Assembly: GCF_963678975.1 (NCBI RefSeq)
Contig: NC_089274.1
Coordinates: forward strand, 17,005,633 to 17,069,632
Length of the DNA stretch: 64,000 nt
Reading direction: 5' to 3'
Source: Dysidea avara
Lineage: Eukaryota > Porifera > Demospongiae > Dictyoceratida > Dysideidae
Shown here: one piece after another, positions 12,801-23,922 of the stretch
Position numbering within the stretch: position 1 is the stretch's first letter
Layout: each line of letters begins with the position of its first letter
Notes under the pieces: generated by a model
The model's database searches: none
What the model saw: only the letters and a program-made list of their open reading frames with translations
What the model was told of the DNA's origin: nothing
Translations under genes and position numbers: made by a program

Positions 12801-15800
12801 ATTATACACTGATTTGTTTTTTAATCTCCACAAAAATCCTGCTCAAGTTTTTGAAAACAAGGGGGACCTACACAATTGGTCTCTTTCCAAGAATTTACAG
12901 CAAATTAATAGTAGATGAATGCATAGAGTACCTGCTACTTATGTGGAAGTCACACAAAGTGGGGTGCCACAATCTAACCATGGTATACTTTGTACAAGCC
13001 CCAGACTAACATGCATAACTGTAGATGAGACTTCACAAACTGTATGGTCTCTACCAATGCTACTTATTTATGATCAAACAGCCGGACAATTACCTGACAA
13101 AACTGAACTGAGTGAACTACTAATGGTACGTATATGCTTGTCAGATAAGCACCTGTTATAACCTTGAAGACAAGCATAATTGATTATTTGAAAGCGTGTA
13201 TCTACCAAGAAATCTCTAGGAAAAAGAGAAGGCTGCTATATGCCACCTAAAATATAGTTCAGATTCAAAATATTTAACAGCTGCAACTTTCTTTGCTTCA
13301 CTGCTATGATCCCTATAATTCTAAATACACTTTCCATATATTGAGTTACAGGCATCAGTTAGTAGATTGTCAGTAGAACATTCTCTTAAAACTTATTGTA
13401 AGTATCCATTATGAATATGTGACCCACTGAGCGAAAACCAGACGTTTTGCAAAATTATAATTTGCCATAACACTGTATTGAAATACACTTATCCATGCTA
13501 CATGAAAAATTTATGCACGCTTTAATCGCATTTGTACACACTGAAATTAGGCTCAAATTAATAATAACTATACATCATTGGATTTGCCTGTTTATGGAGA
13601 GTAAGAAAATATTCATTTCGTGTTTGCACAGCAAAAGGATACGCGAGTTATGGGCATTTGTTTACGATGCGGAAAACGACATCCACCGTCATCATTTCTT
13701 AGTTGGAATGGCCTTCTTCTTTGTCAACACGAAGGAGTACAGGGAAAGCACTATACCATGCTTGATTTCCCAGTTCATGGTGCACAGATTGAGCCAAGTC
13801 CCATCTTTGTAGCTTGTTTTAATCGTGAGTTATGATCGATTATCTAAGCGCCTGTAATTGTGACCAGGTTTTACAAAACCGATCCAAATCGCACATCAGG
13901 CAAAATCAAAACTAAGACTACCAGTGGATAGCCACACTATCGTACTACTAGTTTTGATACTCAGTACTACTCAAACTACTCAAGGCTGGTTTTTTAACAC
14001 ACATCTTTTCTGGGTGGTGTAGAGATCTTGAATGGCAGCATCTTTGTAGCTTGTTTTAATCGTGAGTTATGATCGATTATCTAAGCGCCTGTAATTGTGA
14101 CCAGGTTTTACAAAACCGATCCAAATCGCACATCAGGCAAAATCAAAACTAAGACTACCAGTGGATAGCCACACTATCGTACTACTAGTTTTGATACTCA
14201 GTACTACTCAAACTACTCGAGGCTGGTTTTTTTAACACACATCTTTTCTGGGTGGTGTAGAGATCTTGAATGGCAGTATCTGGCCTTGTGAAGGGTCTGG
14301 CTTGGCAAGAATCAGTGATATACTGGTGGATAGCTTGATAATGTTGGCCAGATGTTTTTTTTCTGTTGATTTTGTTACATATCAGCCGCTAAGGAGCCAG
14401 CACAGCCCTGTAATCTCATGTCTGGACTCCAATCGTGGTCTGCCTCCATTTTGAAATCTATCTCTTGCCCTCCCCGCCACCCCCCATCCCTTTGTGAGCA
14501 CTCATGATACTGCTTCACTCGTCCAACTGCTCAGATTTTCTATCTTATTTGGTATGAAACTCTGCAAACAGCTACAAGTACTGGAAGTGGTCTGAAAGGT
14601 AATAGATTGATGCATCTTTTGTGTAATTTTCATATGTGTGCTTGCTATCCTTGGCAAGTTATGCTGACTTGAATTCTTTAAAACCGTTAATCTCGAAACT
14701 TCTAATGTGTGATTTGGATCGTTTTTCCAAAATCCAGTCACAATTTGTTTCTCATATTGTTGCTGTACAAATCGAGTTTATCATTGTTCCAACTGTCTAG
14801 AGTTATAACTCCAAGACCATTCATAATAAAAGGCTAAAACTAGGGCTGTCCACTCTTTTGTTACTATAGATTACAGAGATGTAATAAAATAGAATTTGAG
14901 GAATGTGTGAAAATGGTTGGCTTTTGCTTGGCGGGTCACATATATGTTTGGGCTTGATAATGCCCAAGTAATTCTGTCAAGTATAACAAGGCTGGTTTCT
15001 TTTTTTTTGTGTGGGAAAAGTAATTCATACTTTTTTGGGAAGATTTCAATTAGTAATAACTGTGCCTCGGTTGGACCTCACTGGCTATGGTACTACCTTT
15101 AGTGCAACTGTACTATAATAATATATGTAAGCATTAGTCTTGTCCCCAGCCACATATGAGATCGATCACGTGAAGGTCGTCTGGAGACATTAGTCCAACT
15201 TCTTGGCCCAGGAAGTGTATAATAATAAAGTATATACCTGAAAAACTAGCTTAGTAGTTGTCTAAAATTCTTCTTTGTTGATGATTATTATTGTTTAAGA
15301 TCTTCATACATCAAGTTGCAATTGGCATTTGTTAGTTACTCCAGCAAGTTTTTATAAAGGAACACTCCTTTTAACAGTTGGAAAGTTTATTCATTTGAAT
15401 GTAAGCATGAATAAGTACAACAAGTACGTTTGTAGCAATATTCCTCAAGGGCCAAGAAAGTGGACCAAAGTCACCAGACGACCTTTGCATGATCGAATAT
15501 TTGGGCAGCTGGGGACGAGACCATGCAAGTACTTTGATTACAAAACATGCAGCCTTTAACATACACTGCATTCATAACAAACCCAAAATGGTCAGGGAAA
15601 CTGATGAATATAATATATTCACTAATAGTAATATAATTTTCAACCACCATGTAAAATTTGATCTCTGTGAAACCTAACTCTGACCACTATAGCTACTTAG
15701 ACCTGTAAACAGGCAATCCAGTACAAACATCTGGTTCTGTTTAGTCAACAGTGAACTTCTCTTAACAAACTCCCCGACACAACAATAACAAGGACAAAGA

Positions 15801-18800
15801 TTTTGGTCCTGACTCATTGTTACCTCTGAAAGAGGAATATTATAGCAAATATAGGCCTAAATTTATGGGTAACAAAGTGTCCACTGTAAAGAGGTTCGTT
15901 CCACTGTACTTGCAGCATGGTTTCAGGGTAGAGAGTAATGACTGCATGCAAATGGGCTTGATAGAAATAAATTCCAGGCCATAATTCAAGGTAATATGGT
16001 AGATAAGTTTATGCATCCTTGATTTCATGAATGCATGAGATAGCATCATCCAGAAGCCAACCATCCTAACAACGGAGATTTACCAACTGCTACTAGAATG
16101 TCATTAATGCTGGCTATAATATGAAAGTGAAGGGCTTAAAGTTCTACTCTGGTTGTTTAGACTTTTATAAATCAACTCCAAATTAACTTGCTCAAGTATC
16201 AACCATGTTTACACATGGCTTACGTAAAAGTACTTCCAATAATTCATTGGCCTACTTAGGCTATGCTGAATCTATGTCAACAAGTGCATTCTTTTGGCAT
16301 TGTGTACTTTGGCACTTCAGTTTAGCTTAACTGTGATCACACTAGTCAAATGAGAATCCAACAAATCTTGTCCCTCTTATATTTTCATGTACATATTAAA
16401 TATATCAGAGAAGACTCTACAATTTACACTGTCAGTACAGTGAAAATAGCCAATTGTTTATTACCATATATAGTAACATCCAGATAGACATTAAGGTGGT
16501 CCTTCTTGGAATGCTGGGAAGTGTTGAACCACACACTTACCTTCTTTACCATAAAATGTATGGCTTCCTGTATTCCCTTTCCTGTCTTGGCAGAGGTCTC
16601 AAAGTATCCTATAAATCCATGGTCCTTGCTGAACTGTTCTCCATCAAGCTGTCCATGGTCCACCTAACTCATGTAACACGAGTGGATACACAGCCCACTG
16701 AATTGACATTTACCTTGTTGGCTATTAACACAACGGGAATGGGGTCACCATTAGTCAGATAAACAGTATCGTCAATTTCTTCCTTCCATTGTAGACAATG
16801 TTCCATAGACTTCTTATCAGTGACATCATAAACCACCAATGCGCCTACTGCATCTCTGTAATAAGCCTAATGGTATTGAGTAACTTACTATCATGTACAT
16901 AGGAAGCTACAAAGGTACCTTGGTGATTGACTTGTATCTTTCTTGACCTATTGGTATAAATATACAATACAGAAAACTTCTCTTAAAGGACACTCCTAAT
17001 GAAGGACATAATAGAGTCCATATTACAAGATTTTGGTACACGTATATTACCTCCAGACATTTTTCTACCTCTGAAAGCTGAAAATCATTATAATATACAA
17101 GTAGAAGGAAAATTTAGGAATTTCAAAGTTGAAAGTAGTGAAACAAGGGAATAGCTAAAAAGTAGTGAAACAAGAGAGGTTTCCTATACCTGCAGATATA
17201 TACTAGCGGACCCCTATATGTACTTCAGCCTGAATTGGGGATCAAATATCCACTAGTATATCTGCAATTCCCTTGTTAGCTATTTTCTTGTTTCACTACT
17301 TTGATCAACTTTAAAATTCCTAAAAATTCCTTAAAATTCCTTCTACTTGTTTGTTTACTTTTTAAATAATATAATTATGACTAATGAACCTGTGCATACT
17401 GCATCAAAAGGGAGAATGATGTCAGGCATGCTAATTTTGCATCTGAATGTGCACCCAAACTATCAGTTAGCTATTACTGAAAAGCGAAGTCCCATTACAC
17501 TTCATTTTTAGCCATGTTCAGCCCATTATACATGTAGCATTACAGATAAAGAACAGTACAAGAAACACTTCCAGAATTAGTCCAGTCATTCTACAGAAAA
17601 TATCAATTTTTGTTATGTATGATAGTCAGCAGAGAAGAAGTTGTATGTGCTACAGCAAATCGACACCTTATCCCGTCAGTGAAAAGAAATGGGATGCAAA
17701 GCAACACAAAGGCAAGTCCATGATGGGTGCATTGTATATACACTGCAGTATGCCAAAAAGCACCAGTCAGGCTGAAGCGATGTCTAACAGTGAAAAAAGC
17801 AGCCCCATAGCCTTAGTGGTTGTTGAGTTACACTTGTCTGAAGGCATCAGGCAGTTAGTTAGTCAGTCAATTAGTAGAAAATTCTGCTTAAAAAAAAACA
17901 ATCTTATACTGCCAAGGCACCATGAAGGTATTGTGAGGCTGGTTTTGGAGTGACGTTTTTGGCCAGAAAATCCCAAATCTTCATGATTCCTAATATACAG
18001 CACTATCATACTGTGAAATGTACCTAACATTCTGTGTCTCAAAGTGATTTAACATAATGTGGGAAATTCCAACTGTACTTGAAAACACATACATACACAA
18101 CTAGTTACCTGCAGTGTCCCATAGGTGTAACTTGTATTTTGTGTCGTAACAAGTTAATTCTGTTGAATGGAAATCAAGCGGAATCTGTATGTAATTCACA
18201 AACTAAGGGATAGCTACAAATCTAAGTAGAGAAACTCACAGTTGGTCGATATGCGATAGAAAACTTATCATAAATGTATTGATTGAGCAGTGATGTCTTG
18301 CCAGTACTGGAGTCCCCAACGATCACAATCTTCAGTATCAGACAGTCAGATTTTATCTGATCAACACTTTGTCTTGATTTCAGCTCCTTAGGCTAACAAT
18401 GTATGCATTTACAATGACTTAAACATACAAACACGACTAACTTTATCGATATAATTATTTAATCCATCTTGAAGGCTACCGTTAGTCTGATGCTGTTGAT
18501 TTGATTCAAAACTAATAGACCGCACCTTGGTAAAACATGGAGAAACTGGACTGGGGTAATCTTCAGATTGCGACTTCACAAAGGTTGTATCAACAGTTGG
18601 ATCAGAAAACTTCTTTCTAGGGTTAACTCTATGGGAAATGTGAGCAGATCTTTCACGGAATGGTGAGAATGGTCGTGATGGTGCAGCGTCTGGCGTCATT
18701 ACCACAATGGGTGGCAGGCTTACACCACTATAGTCAGAAGGTAAAGAAAACTGTATGTTTATTCCAACGGACTGTTCAAGTGAGCGTTCATGTTCCGCAT

Positions 18801-19530
18801 TGTCAAGCACAAAAACATTAGCCCCGTCACCATCAACTTCATCATCAGTGCTAATATCAGTTGCAACACTACCAACACTTGTCTTTTTTGTAACCACAAC
18901 TCCATTGCCATTCCTACTTCTCCACAACGTATCTCTATATAGCAGAAAATCTGGGCTATGTGAGGGGCTCATTTGAGAATTCAGTTCTCCATTCTGCTGT
19001 TTTAGTGGTGCAGGAGAGTCAAAACTGCTGCTACGACGTTTAACAGAAAGGTGGGTGGCCATCCTAGCCTGAGCGCCTAACGAGGTAGATCTACCGGTCG
19101 TATCATCATCCTCATCTTCATCCTCCATTTCAATTAAGTGAAGGTTCTCGGCGATTAGCACATCTACGGCGTCTTCGTAAGCCTTGTCAAGTTTGTCTAA
19201 GAGTACGCATTGTCCAGTTTTCTTTAGAGCTCGCCTCAAATACCGCATTCCTTTGTAGCAGCCCTTGCCAGGGATTATGCTAGTTACTAGTAAACTCTTT
19301 CTGGTGAGCTCAGTGTTATAGTTGTTCTGAAGTTTTTCATTCTCCAGCCGCGTTAGTGCACCAATCGAGTACAACTGCAATACGGTTTCGAATAAGTTTA
19401 TCTGTTCCAGTATCTCAATCGTAGATATCTGCTTAAGTGCCTTGTCAGCAGCTGCATCGGATTTGAACTTTCGGTGAGGTCGTGACGGTGAAGGTGACGG
19501 TGACGGTGACAAGCTGCGAGATGAAGACAT
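3697..19530 (-). CDS. Gene A: CARD-like domain fused to a Rab32-like GTPase (complete, 7 exons)
   Basis: Exons, in minus-strand order: 19530-18442, 18392-18240, 18184-18109, 16947-16919, 16866-16714, 16663-16541, 3810-3697. Together they give 1737 nt, 578 residues plus stop. Every junction is GT-AG and phases match (0,0,1,0,0,0). The start is the first Met after an in-frame TAG 51 bases upstream. Residues 28-128 form a CARD-like domain; 130-363 are an acidic, Ser-rich linker; 364-541 are a Rab domain with P-loop GDSSTGKT (389-396), switch I Thr414, WDTAGQE (436-442), NKVD (499-502) and ETSAK (522-526). The tail ends in CysCys, a Rab geranylgeranylation signal, so membrane attachment is expected. 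The run NGDPIPVVLIANK and FSKDHGF.GYFETSAK resembles Rab32/Rab38. All GTP-binding motifs are intact, so it should bind and hydrolyse GTP. The last exon lies 12.7 kb away and is the least certain part. Confidence 0.85.
3811..5155. other. Gene A last intron, 3' part; no further exon seen
   Basis: No family exon was found here. A segment near 4605-4650 (GGTGGTAACC, GATGCTAACATCAAT) resembles part of the repeat at 52230-52320, so it is probably repeat debris. Confidence 0.4.
5155..6480 (+). repeat. R1 repeat copy interrupted by a foldback insertion
   Basis: R1 landmarks are the (CAGT)n run, ATTGACACC...AAATGGGACACAAAG, then GGCAAAAGGCACC, AAGCGACATC and CAGTTAGTCAGTAGAAAATT. Here the two halves (about 5155-5255 and 6240-6480) are separated by about 980 bp of unrelated foldback sequence. 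Confidence 0.7.
5255..6238. mobile_element. Foldback element inserted in R1
   Basis: The left arm has CTCACCTAATAGGTGG and, further in, GATTGTGGG; the right arm near 5915-5995 carries the inverse of both in the same order. The interior at 6040-6180 holds repeated CGCAGTC/AGTGCAATAT hairpins. It is bounded by TACATATATAT-type sequence. No transposase frame is seen. Confidence 0.6.
6542..7093. mobile_element. MITE with TACCGTACGGAGGGAAAC inverted ends
   Basis: The left end TACCGTACGGAGGGAAACTT is mirrored at the right end by AGTTTCCCTCCATACGGTA. Internal arms share ATTTGGCAAA-like sequence. A short hairpin (CGCTACTTGTC / GACAAGTAGCG) and a palindrome (TTCGAGGTGCACCTCGAA) lie in the middle. Confidence 0.8.
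7094..8685. other. No gene seen (gene A last intron)
   Basis: About 1.6 kb of AT-rich unique-looking sequence without a recognisable exon, repeat end or RNA gene. Confidence 0.4.
8686..8893. mobile_element. Palindromic MITE with ATACGGTAC ends
   Basis: Nearly the whole element is an imperfect palindrome. The left arm contains ACTAATTAAAGGGCGTGGCAC, and the right arm has the inverse with one changed base. Ends are ATACGGTACGTACGC and its partner GCGGTACCGTAT. Confidence 0.8.
8940..9810 (+). repeat. R1 copy, diverged, with partial palindromic head
   Basis: The head (GGGATCATAGAAATAA, AATGAAACAAGGGAGGT) matches the heads at 17090 and 59750. The body from about 9350 has TGGTGAACTAGTGCATAC, later ATCAGTTAGTTGG and AGGCATGTTTGGGCCT. 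Much diverged; no open frame. Confidence 0.6.
9811..10600. other. No gene seen
   Basis: Gene A intron. A short echo of the R1 3' end (GTGAGGCTGGTTTATAAGTG) near 10340 is the only thing recognised. Confidence 0.4.
10610..11345 (+). repeat. R1 copy with an open frame and a consensus splice donor
   Basis: The head ACTAGAGTAGGGACCATAGC is followed by GGTGAACCCACGCATAC, GGTATGCCAAAAGGCACC, the (CAGT)n run with GTAGAAAATTCC, and the end near GTCCCTACTATACAG. An open frame at 10725-11090 includes NEWDTKEDTGKS. CTG|GTAAGT at 11010/11011 fits a 5' splice site. No known protein is recognised, so this is treated as repeat. Confidence 0.75.
11630..11835. mobile_element. Small MITE with TACCGTAA inverted ends
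   Basis: The left end is TACCGTAAATGGGGAA and the right end, inverted, is TACCGTAAGCAGGGGAA. Interior arms around CAAAAGTTTCG / GAAAGTTTTCCC are only loosely complementary. Confidence 0.65.
12190..12365 (-). repeat. Partial R1 copy, minus strand
   Basis: GAATTTTCTACTGAGTGACTG and CTTCAGACAAGTGCAACTCAA are the inverse of the R1 (CAGT)n region and its flanks. Preceding TCAATAGGTTGCTATGG is the inverse of R1's CATAGCAACCTATTG. Confidence 0.7.
12366..13415. other. No recognised gene; short open frames 12709-13161
   Basis: Two plus-strand open frames of 69 and 80 codons abut at 12918/12919. The second holds VEVTQSGVPQSNHGILC and SLPMLLIYDQTAG. I do not recognise either; they may be remnants of a mobile-element protein or chance. 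Confidence 0.25.
13416..14942. mobile_element. TIR element with TATGTGACCC ends and an internal tandem duplication
   Basis: The left end TATGTGACCCACTGAGCGAA is matched, inverted, by TTGCTTGGCGGGTCACATA at the right. No transposase frame is seen, so it is non-autonomous. The ends resemble those of the MITE at 32422-32665 (ATATGTGACC). Confidence 0.7.
13802..14276 (+). repeat. Two tandem copies of a 237-bp unit
   Basis: The block from CATCTTTGTAGCTTG to AGATCTTGAATGGCAG occurs twice back to back (13802-14038, 14039-14276). The copies differ by a few bases, including one T in a T run, so the duplication is recent. Confidence 0.95.
14943..16540. other. No gene seen; possible MITE debris near 15660-15905
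   Basis: Gene A last intron. CTGTGAAACC at 15666 and TTCCACTGTAC at 15898 recall the ACAGTGGAACC-ended MITEs found at 23768 and 27090, but the pair is imperfect. Short open frames at 15329-15571 and 15840-16064 are unrecognised. Confidence 0.35.
16541..18392 (-). CDS. Gene A exons 2-6: Rab GTPase core
   Basis: The five exons are 153, 76, 29, 153 and 123 nt, matching gene B exactly in size and phase. They carry the P-loop exon, the exon ending inside WDTAG, the 29-nt QERYKSITK mini-exon, the exon ending in ANK and the exon starting VDHG and containing ETSAK. Introns are 55, 1161, 52 and 50 bp; the 1161-bp one holds a copy of repeat family R1. Switch I reads YRPT-IPLDF where most Rabs have PTIG, so the usual Gly is Pro, while the magnesium-binding Thr is kept. 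Confidence 0.9.
17090..18010 (+). repeat. R1 copy with palindromic head, in gene A intron 3
   Basis: The head (17090-17345) is an imperfect palindrome: AGTAGTGAAACAAGAGAGG on one arm and GTTTCACTACTTTG on the other. The body shows TGAACCTGTGCATACTGC, AAATGGGATGCAAAG, TATGCCAAAAAGCACC and a (CAGT)n-like run. Lies wholly inside the 1161-bp intron. Confidence 0.75.
18442..19530 (-). CDS. Gene A exon 1: CARD-like domain and linker
   Basis: This exon has 363 codons and ends at a phase-0 donor (AAA|gttagt). After an SP-rich start (residues 7-16), residues 28-128 carry death-fold hallmarks: LFETVLQLYS, then GALTRLENEKLQ, RKSLLVTSIIPGKG and LRRALKKTGQ, the last resembling the CARD helix 5-6 pattern (AL..TGQ..L). 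An acidic run (EDEDEDDD, 136-143) follows, then a Ser-rich linker. A segment at 256-304 (NIQF, D.SG, LP, RS.HISH..NP) is also present in gene B. A DED rather than a CARD is possible; the helix pattern looks more like CARD. The 49-bp intron that follows makes a separate gene very unlikely. Confidence 0.85.
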
Positions 19531-20270
19531 TTCCTTAACTGTTATAATCTGCGGTCTGTTAATATCATCATGCCGTAGCTACTTAGTTGTATGGTTTCCT
19601 ATCACGTGATGCTATCCTGACATTGTATCGACATTTTATGATGACGAGCCCTCGTATGACAGAGACCCTTGCAGAGACCTCAACCTGTAAAGTGCACTAG
19701 GAGTGAGACGTGAGGTTAAAATGAGTGAGATTTGCTTACTTATGCGTGAGGTCTCGTCTTAGTAGAAAAATTCCTGTAAAAATTGCAAAATTCGCAACTT
19801 TCCGGCTTTGGCTATTTTCAGTTATGGACTACTTCAGCCATTAGAGCACTGTTTAGTGTTTTTCCAAGAAGTTTGAAGTGAAAGCAATGCGTGAGATGGA
19901 AAACCATGTGTGAGACAGCAATCCAATGAGATAACTTGTTGAGGCCCATATTTAAGATAATTTGTTGAGGCCCATATTTAAGATAACTTGTTTTTGCCGT
20001 TTATTATGTACTGTTTTATTCCTAAAAAAACAAAAAAACAATCCAATGAGTGTGTCGCACGCGTAATGCGTGAGAGTTGAGGTGTCTGCGTATGATGACT
20101 TCCTGCCAGGAATCTGCTCACCTTAGGGATACGGATACGGATACGAGGTGAAAATACCGCGAGATATGATATCATCAATGCTCCTCTCGGTTTCTAAGTG
20201 TTTTATGGAAGTTCGAGGAGGTGAAACGATTAAGGTATGTTTCTGTGCTATATAGCTAGCTTTTTGCTTC
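19531..20270. other. Upstream region of gene A; short tandem duplication
   Basis: Contains the presumed gene A promoter, but no TATA or other element stands out. GTTGAGGCCCATATTTAAGA occurs twice in a row (about 19938-19985). GATACG is repeated near 20130. Confidence 0.4.
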
Positions 20271-20273
20271 CAA

Positions 20274-20640
20274 TTGTCTAGATGTTACCAGCTTCATGAA
20301 CGTGAAAAAAGACGGGCATATGATGAACGTGTTAGAGAGGTTGAGAGAGCTTGCTTTTCACCATTGGTGTTTGCAGCTACTGGTGACATGGGGCCCACTA
20401 CTACAACAGTTTTTAGGAAGCTTGTTTCAATGTTGGCTGAGAAGCGCAGCATTAATTACAGCAAATGCTTATTCTGGCTGCGATGTAGGGTTTGTTTTTC
20501 ATTGTTAAAATCTGCAGTGATGTGTTTGAGGGGTCATCGCTCTTCAGTTTGCCGTCCATCAACTAGTAATATTGATCTAGCCTACTCTGAGGGTCGCTTG
20601 GAGTCTGGCGGCCTTGTTTGATTACTGGTATTTCCAGCTG
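20274..20640 (+). pseudogene. C-terminal fragment of a mobile-element protein (fossil)
   Basis: An open frame of 115 codons reads LHEREKRRAYDERVREVE, then SPLVFAATGDMGPTTTTVF, MLAEKRS, WLRCRVCFSLL and RGHRSS. From memory this pattern recurs at the end of long mobile-element ORFs in cnidarian and sponge genomes. The element class is not certain, and the upstream part is absent. Confidence 0.55.
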
Positions 20641-23600
20641 TCCAGCACTTTAACACCTAGTGCTGGGGGTGGTGGCAAGGGCAGTCCATCTAGCCCGGGA
20701 AAAAAAAAGAAAGCTATATAGAATGGCTGACCAGCTTTATTTTCCCCATATTGATAAAAGCGAGATCGAGGAGTCCTTCACTTGGCTGGAAATTTATATT
20801 TTTTATTTTATTTCAGAATGATGCTGTCTCCTTGTTTAAACAACAATTTTTTAAAAAGTGAAAATTAGATTAAATCAGAAATCTGGAATTCATGTGGAAC
20901 GTCAAATGACGGTTCAGTGGTATAATAGCTGAGCCAGTGAATCACTAATAAACTAGCTAGGTACGTAATTGTACTCAGGTGAATCCATACCGTGTGTATA
21001 GGATTTGTCAAATCAAGCATTTTCAGGCGGTCAACATTAATTTTTTTCAAAACACTGGTTAAGGCCACTCCAAATGAGACTAGTAGTTTCCCGTCCTGAT
21101 GTTTTCGTTATTCAGTGCGGGCGGGAGGCTTATTTTCATTATTTATTATCAGGCTTGTTGTAATCACTTACCAGATTTAATCATTACAATTACCCAAAAT
21201 TTGGTAATGATTAGTAATTAATTACAATTACAATTACAACAAGCCTGTTCATTATTAAAGGTGTGACTGCTCTATCAGAGTATCTTGATCTTGAGAGGAT
21301 TTCAAGGTCATGAAAATGGCTTCTTTGCAAGCTAGCAACCACCAGAACCATTCATTTTTAGGTTTCATTGTGCTTTTTAGCAATGCAAAATAAAAGGCTC
21401 CATGAGAAGTTTCCAGAAAGCAGCACAGGAAGTGGTTTTGGAAAAATAATGACAATAATGACATGTAATGCGGGTGCCCAGACGTGATGCAGGTGGAGGA
21501 CGGGGAAACTACAGTCGGCCTAAACCTTAAAAATTAAGAATTATGCAATCTAATATCTGTTTAATATCTTTTTCGAAACCTCAGCTTAGTTAGGCTGATC
21601 ATAAAATCTCATCATTCCTTGTCCAATGCAAAATGTATGTATTTTACACTACATACAAAAACACTAACTTACAACCTTTAACTCACAAAATCTCTAGCAC
21701 ACCATACAACAAAAAGCCATTGAATTTCTCTATCCAATGCCATGCAACCGTACGAATGGGAAAATGATGCCATGGCGACAGTTATTTACTGCTGAAGATG
21801 ACAATATGTGCTCCATACATGAACCTATTGGAAAATTTAATTATCTCGGTGGGAAAATCCCAATTTACAAGTTGTTATCCTCAACCAAATTCTCTAAATT
21901 TGGTATCATTCTATGCATGAAGGATGCTAATAAGACGCTGACTGTACAAATTGTTAAATGGGTTAGTTTACAGAGATATGTTTAAAAACGTGTTTTTGTG
22001 AGCATTCTGAATATGTAAATTTTGCAGTATTTCACCTTGTTTAGAAGACGGTGTTATTTTATATGAAACAGGCGTAACCTATTCAGAAATCCGCAATATC
22101 TTACAAAAGTTTTGATATGCTTTTTAAGTTCAGTGCATGTGCCAGCAGGTTTGTTACAGCGTGGCACAGTTTGAAACCACATATGCCTGTGATGACCCAC
22201 TGTGGAGAAGAAAAGTGTTATAAAAACTACATGGAGTACTACTGCTGGCAACCCTAGGTCCATAACAATCCTGTCATTTTGACAAAATTGATAATAACTA
22301 ACCAACAAGCCACTTTGACAGGGAGTTGAAAGGTGAGAAATTATTATTATTGTTGTTGTGCAGACCTCAAAAAAGAGTAAGTTGCTAGGCTGTACTTGAA
22401 TTGGTAGATGTATAGATTTAAAGTTTCAATATGTTTACTATTGAGCACTCCTCAATACATTTTCTATTAATTTTATTTGTCAAGTTTTTTAAGCATGATA
22501 TGATTGGTCATTTTAATTGCACTGTATCTAATATGAATGTATGAATGAAGTAAATAAAAGTTTGGTGCTTATATCAAAATTTCACTTAGCTGCTCTACTA
22601 CTACTACAGTAGTTAACCAATTTACCTGAAATTTTTACTGCACGTTGAGCTCTATGCAGTGCATCTTCAGTGCAAAATTAGAATTGTGTAGTTTAGCTGC
22701 TACAACTGTCTGGTAATTAATACATCCAGTAATTGGTCAATTACTCTACTAACACTGCATGAACACCACTTGTTCTTACAAACAACTTTGTTCAACAGTG
22801 ACATACTGACCTATACCTGATAGCTACTGCATGCAGCTATGGAGAGAGATAACAATCTTGTATGAAGGTGAGAGCAATGAAAACTGAAGTGAAGAGAAGC
22901 AGGTTAGCTAGAGCATAGACAAGCTGATAAATGGTGAAGCTACACCAGCTGCACTATTAAACACCTTAGTATTATAGTTGTAGAATGTACATGGTTATGC
23001 TTATAACCACATGCAGTGTTTATGGCTAGCTACCGTATTTACTTAGCTGGCAACTAAATTTATCCATCAATGTATCATGCAACCAATAAATGAACAGTAT
23101 GTTATATTATGTAGTAGCATGAATATCAGTTTCTTATGTACCTATAGCCCTATGAAAAGACTTCTAGAACTAAGTGACATCATCTTTATTCTTCAGCACA
23201 TCCAGAGAAATCTATATAGCTGATTAGCTGTAAATAATAACATCTATATGACTAGCAGACTCAGTTTCATAGTTACAAAAGTAGTAATGTTCAAGATACT
23301 CTAATGGAACGAATTTGCAACACTAACTGTAACTGCTCCGTGACTGTTTCAATGAAAATCACTCAGGAAAAACAGCAATTTGTATACAAAAAATTATAAA
23401 ATGTCTACATTAAATTTATAAAATACCTATGGAGCCCTGTTCATATATAGTGCACCATAAAGCCTGGATCTATCCTGGACTGATTAGTAATGTGGTGTTG
23501 ATAACAGGCAAATTGAATATATTTTTCTGGTGATGCATACCATTCTAATTAGACACACTCTTTCTTGTTGGCCTACTTGATGATCACAGTTTTTGTAAAA

Positions 23601-23767
23601 CCTACTGTCATTTGTTTTACACAGCTAAGTACAAGAGCATACATACATGTGATCCAATGGTTATTGGATGTTATTCATATAGACACAACTATAATTTGGT
23701 TGCTGTACACGGAAAATAAAGCACTTATTTCTTTATATGACATTTTAGTTCTAAACATACGGTGGTA
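20641..23767. other. No confident gene
   Basis: AT-rich intergenic sequence. A MITE-internal motif (CTCTATCAGAGTATCTTGATC) occurs near 21275 and AATTACAATTACAATTACAA near 21215. Short open frames (for example 21737-21985) are unrecognised and lack splice support. Confidence 0.35.
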
Positions 23768-23922
23768 TACAGTGAAACCTGTCTGTTAAAGCCAAAATTA
23801 ATTTTCTGACCATTGAAATAAGGAAGTGGGTGGCATTAAGCAGGTCACCGAGACCTTGTACACAATTGGGATTTTTACAATAGATAGGTATACAGTGATC
23901 TGGTTAGACAGGTTCCACTGTA
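23768..23922. mobile_element. MITE with TACAGTGRAACC ends
   Basis: The left end TACAGTGAAACCTGTCTG is mirrored by AGACAGGTTCCACTGTA at the right. Same class of ends as the copy at 27090-27241. Confidence 0.75.

Noticed and set aside
15840-16064. Candidate alternative last exon for gene A (contains CCKYSG)
   Set aside because: It lacks the VH.L...EPVV tail motif shared by B, C and the 3697-3810 exon, and the cysteines are internal.
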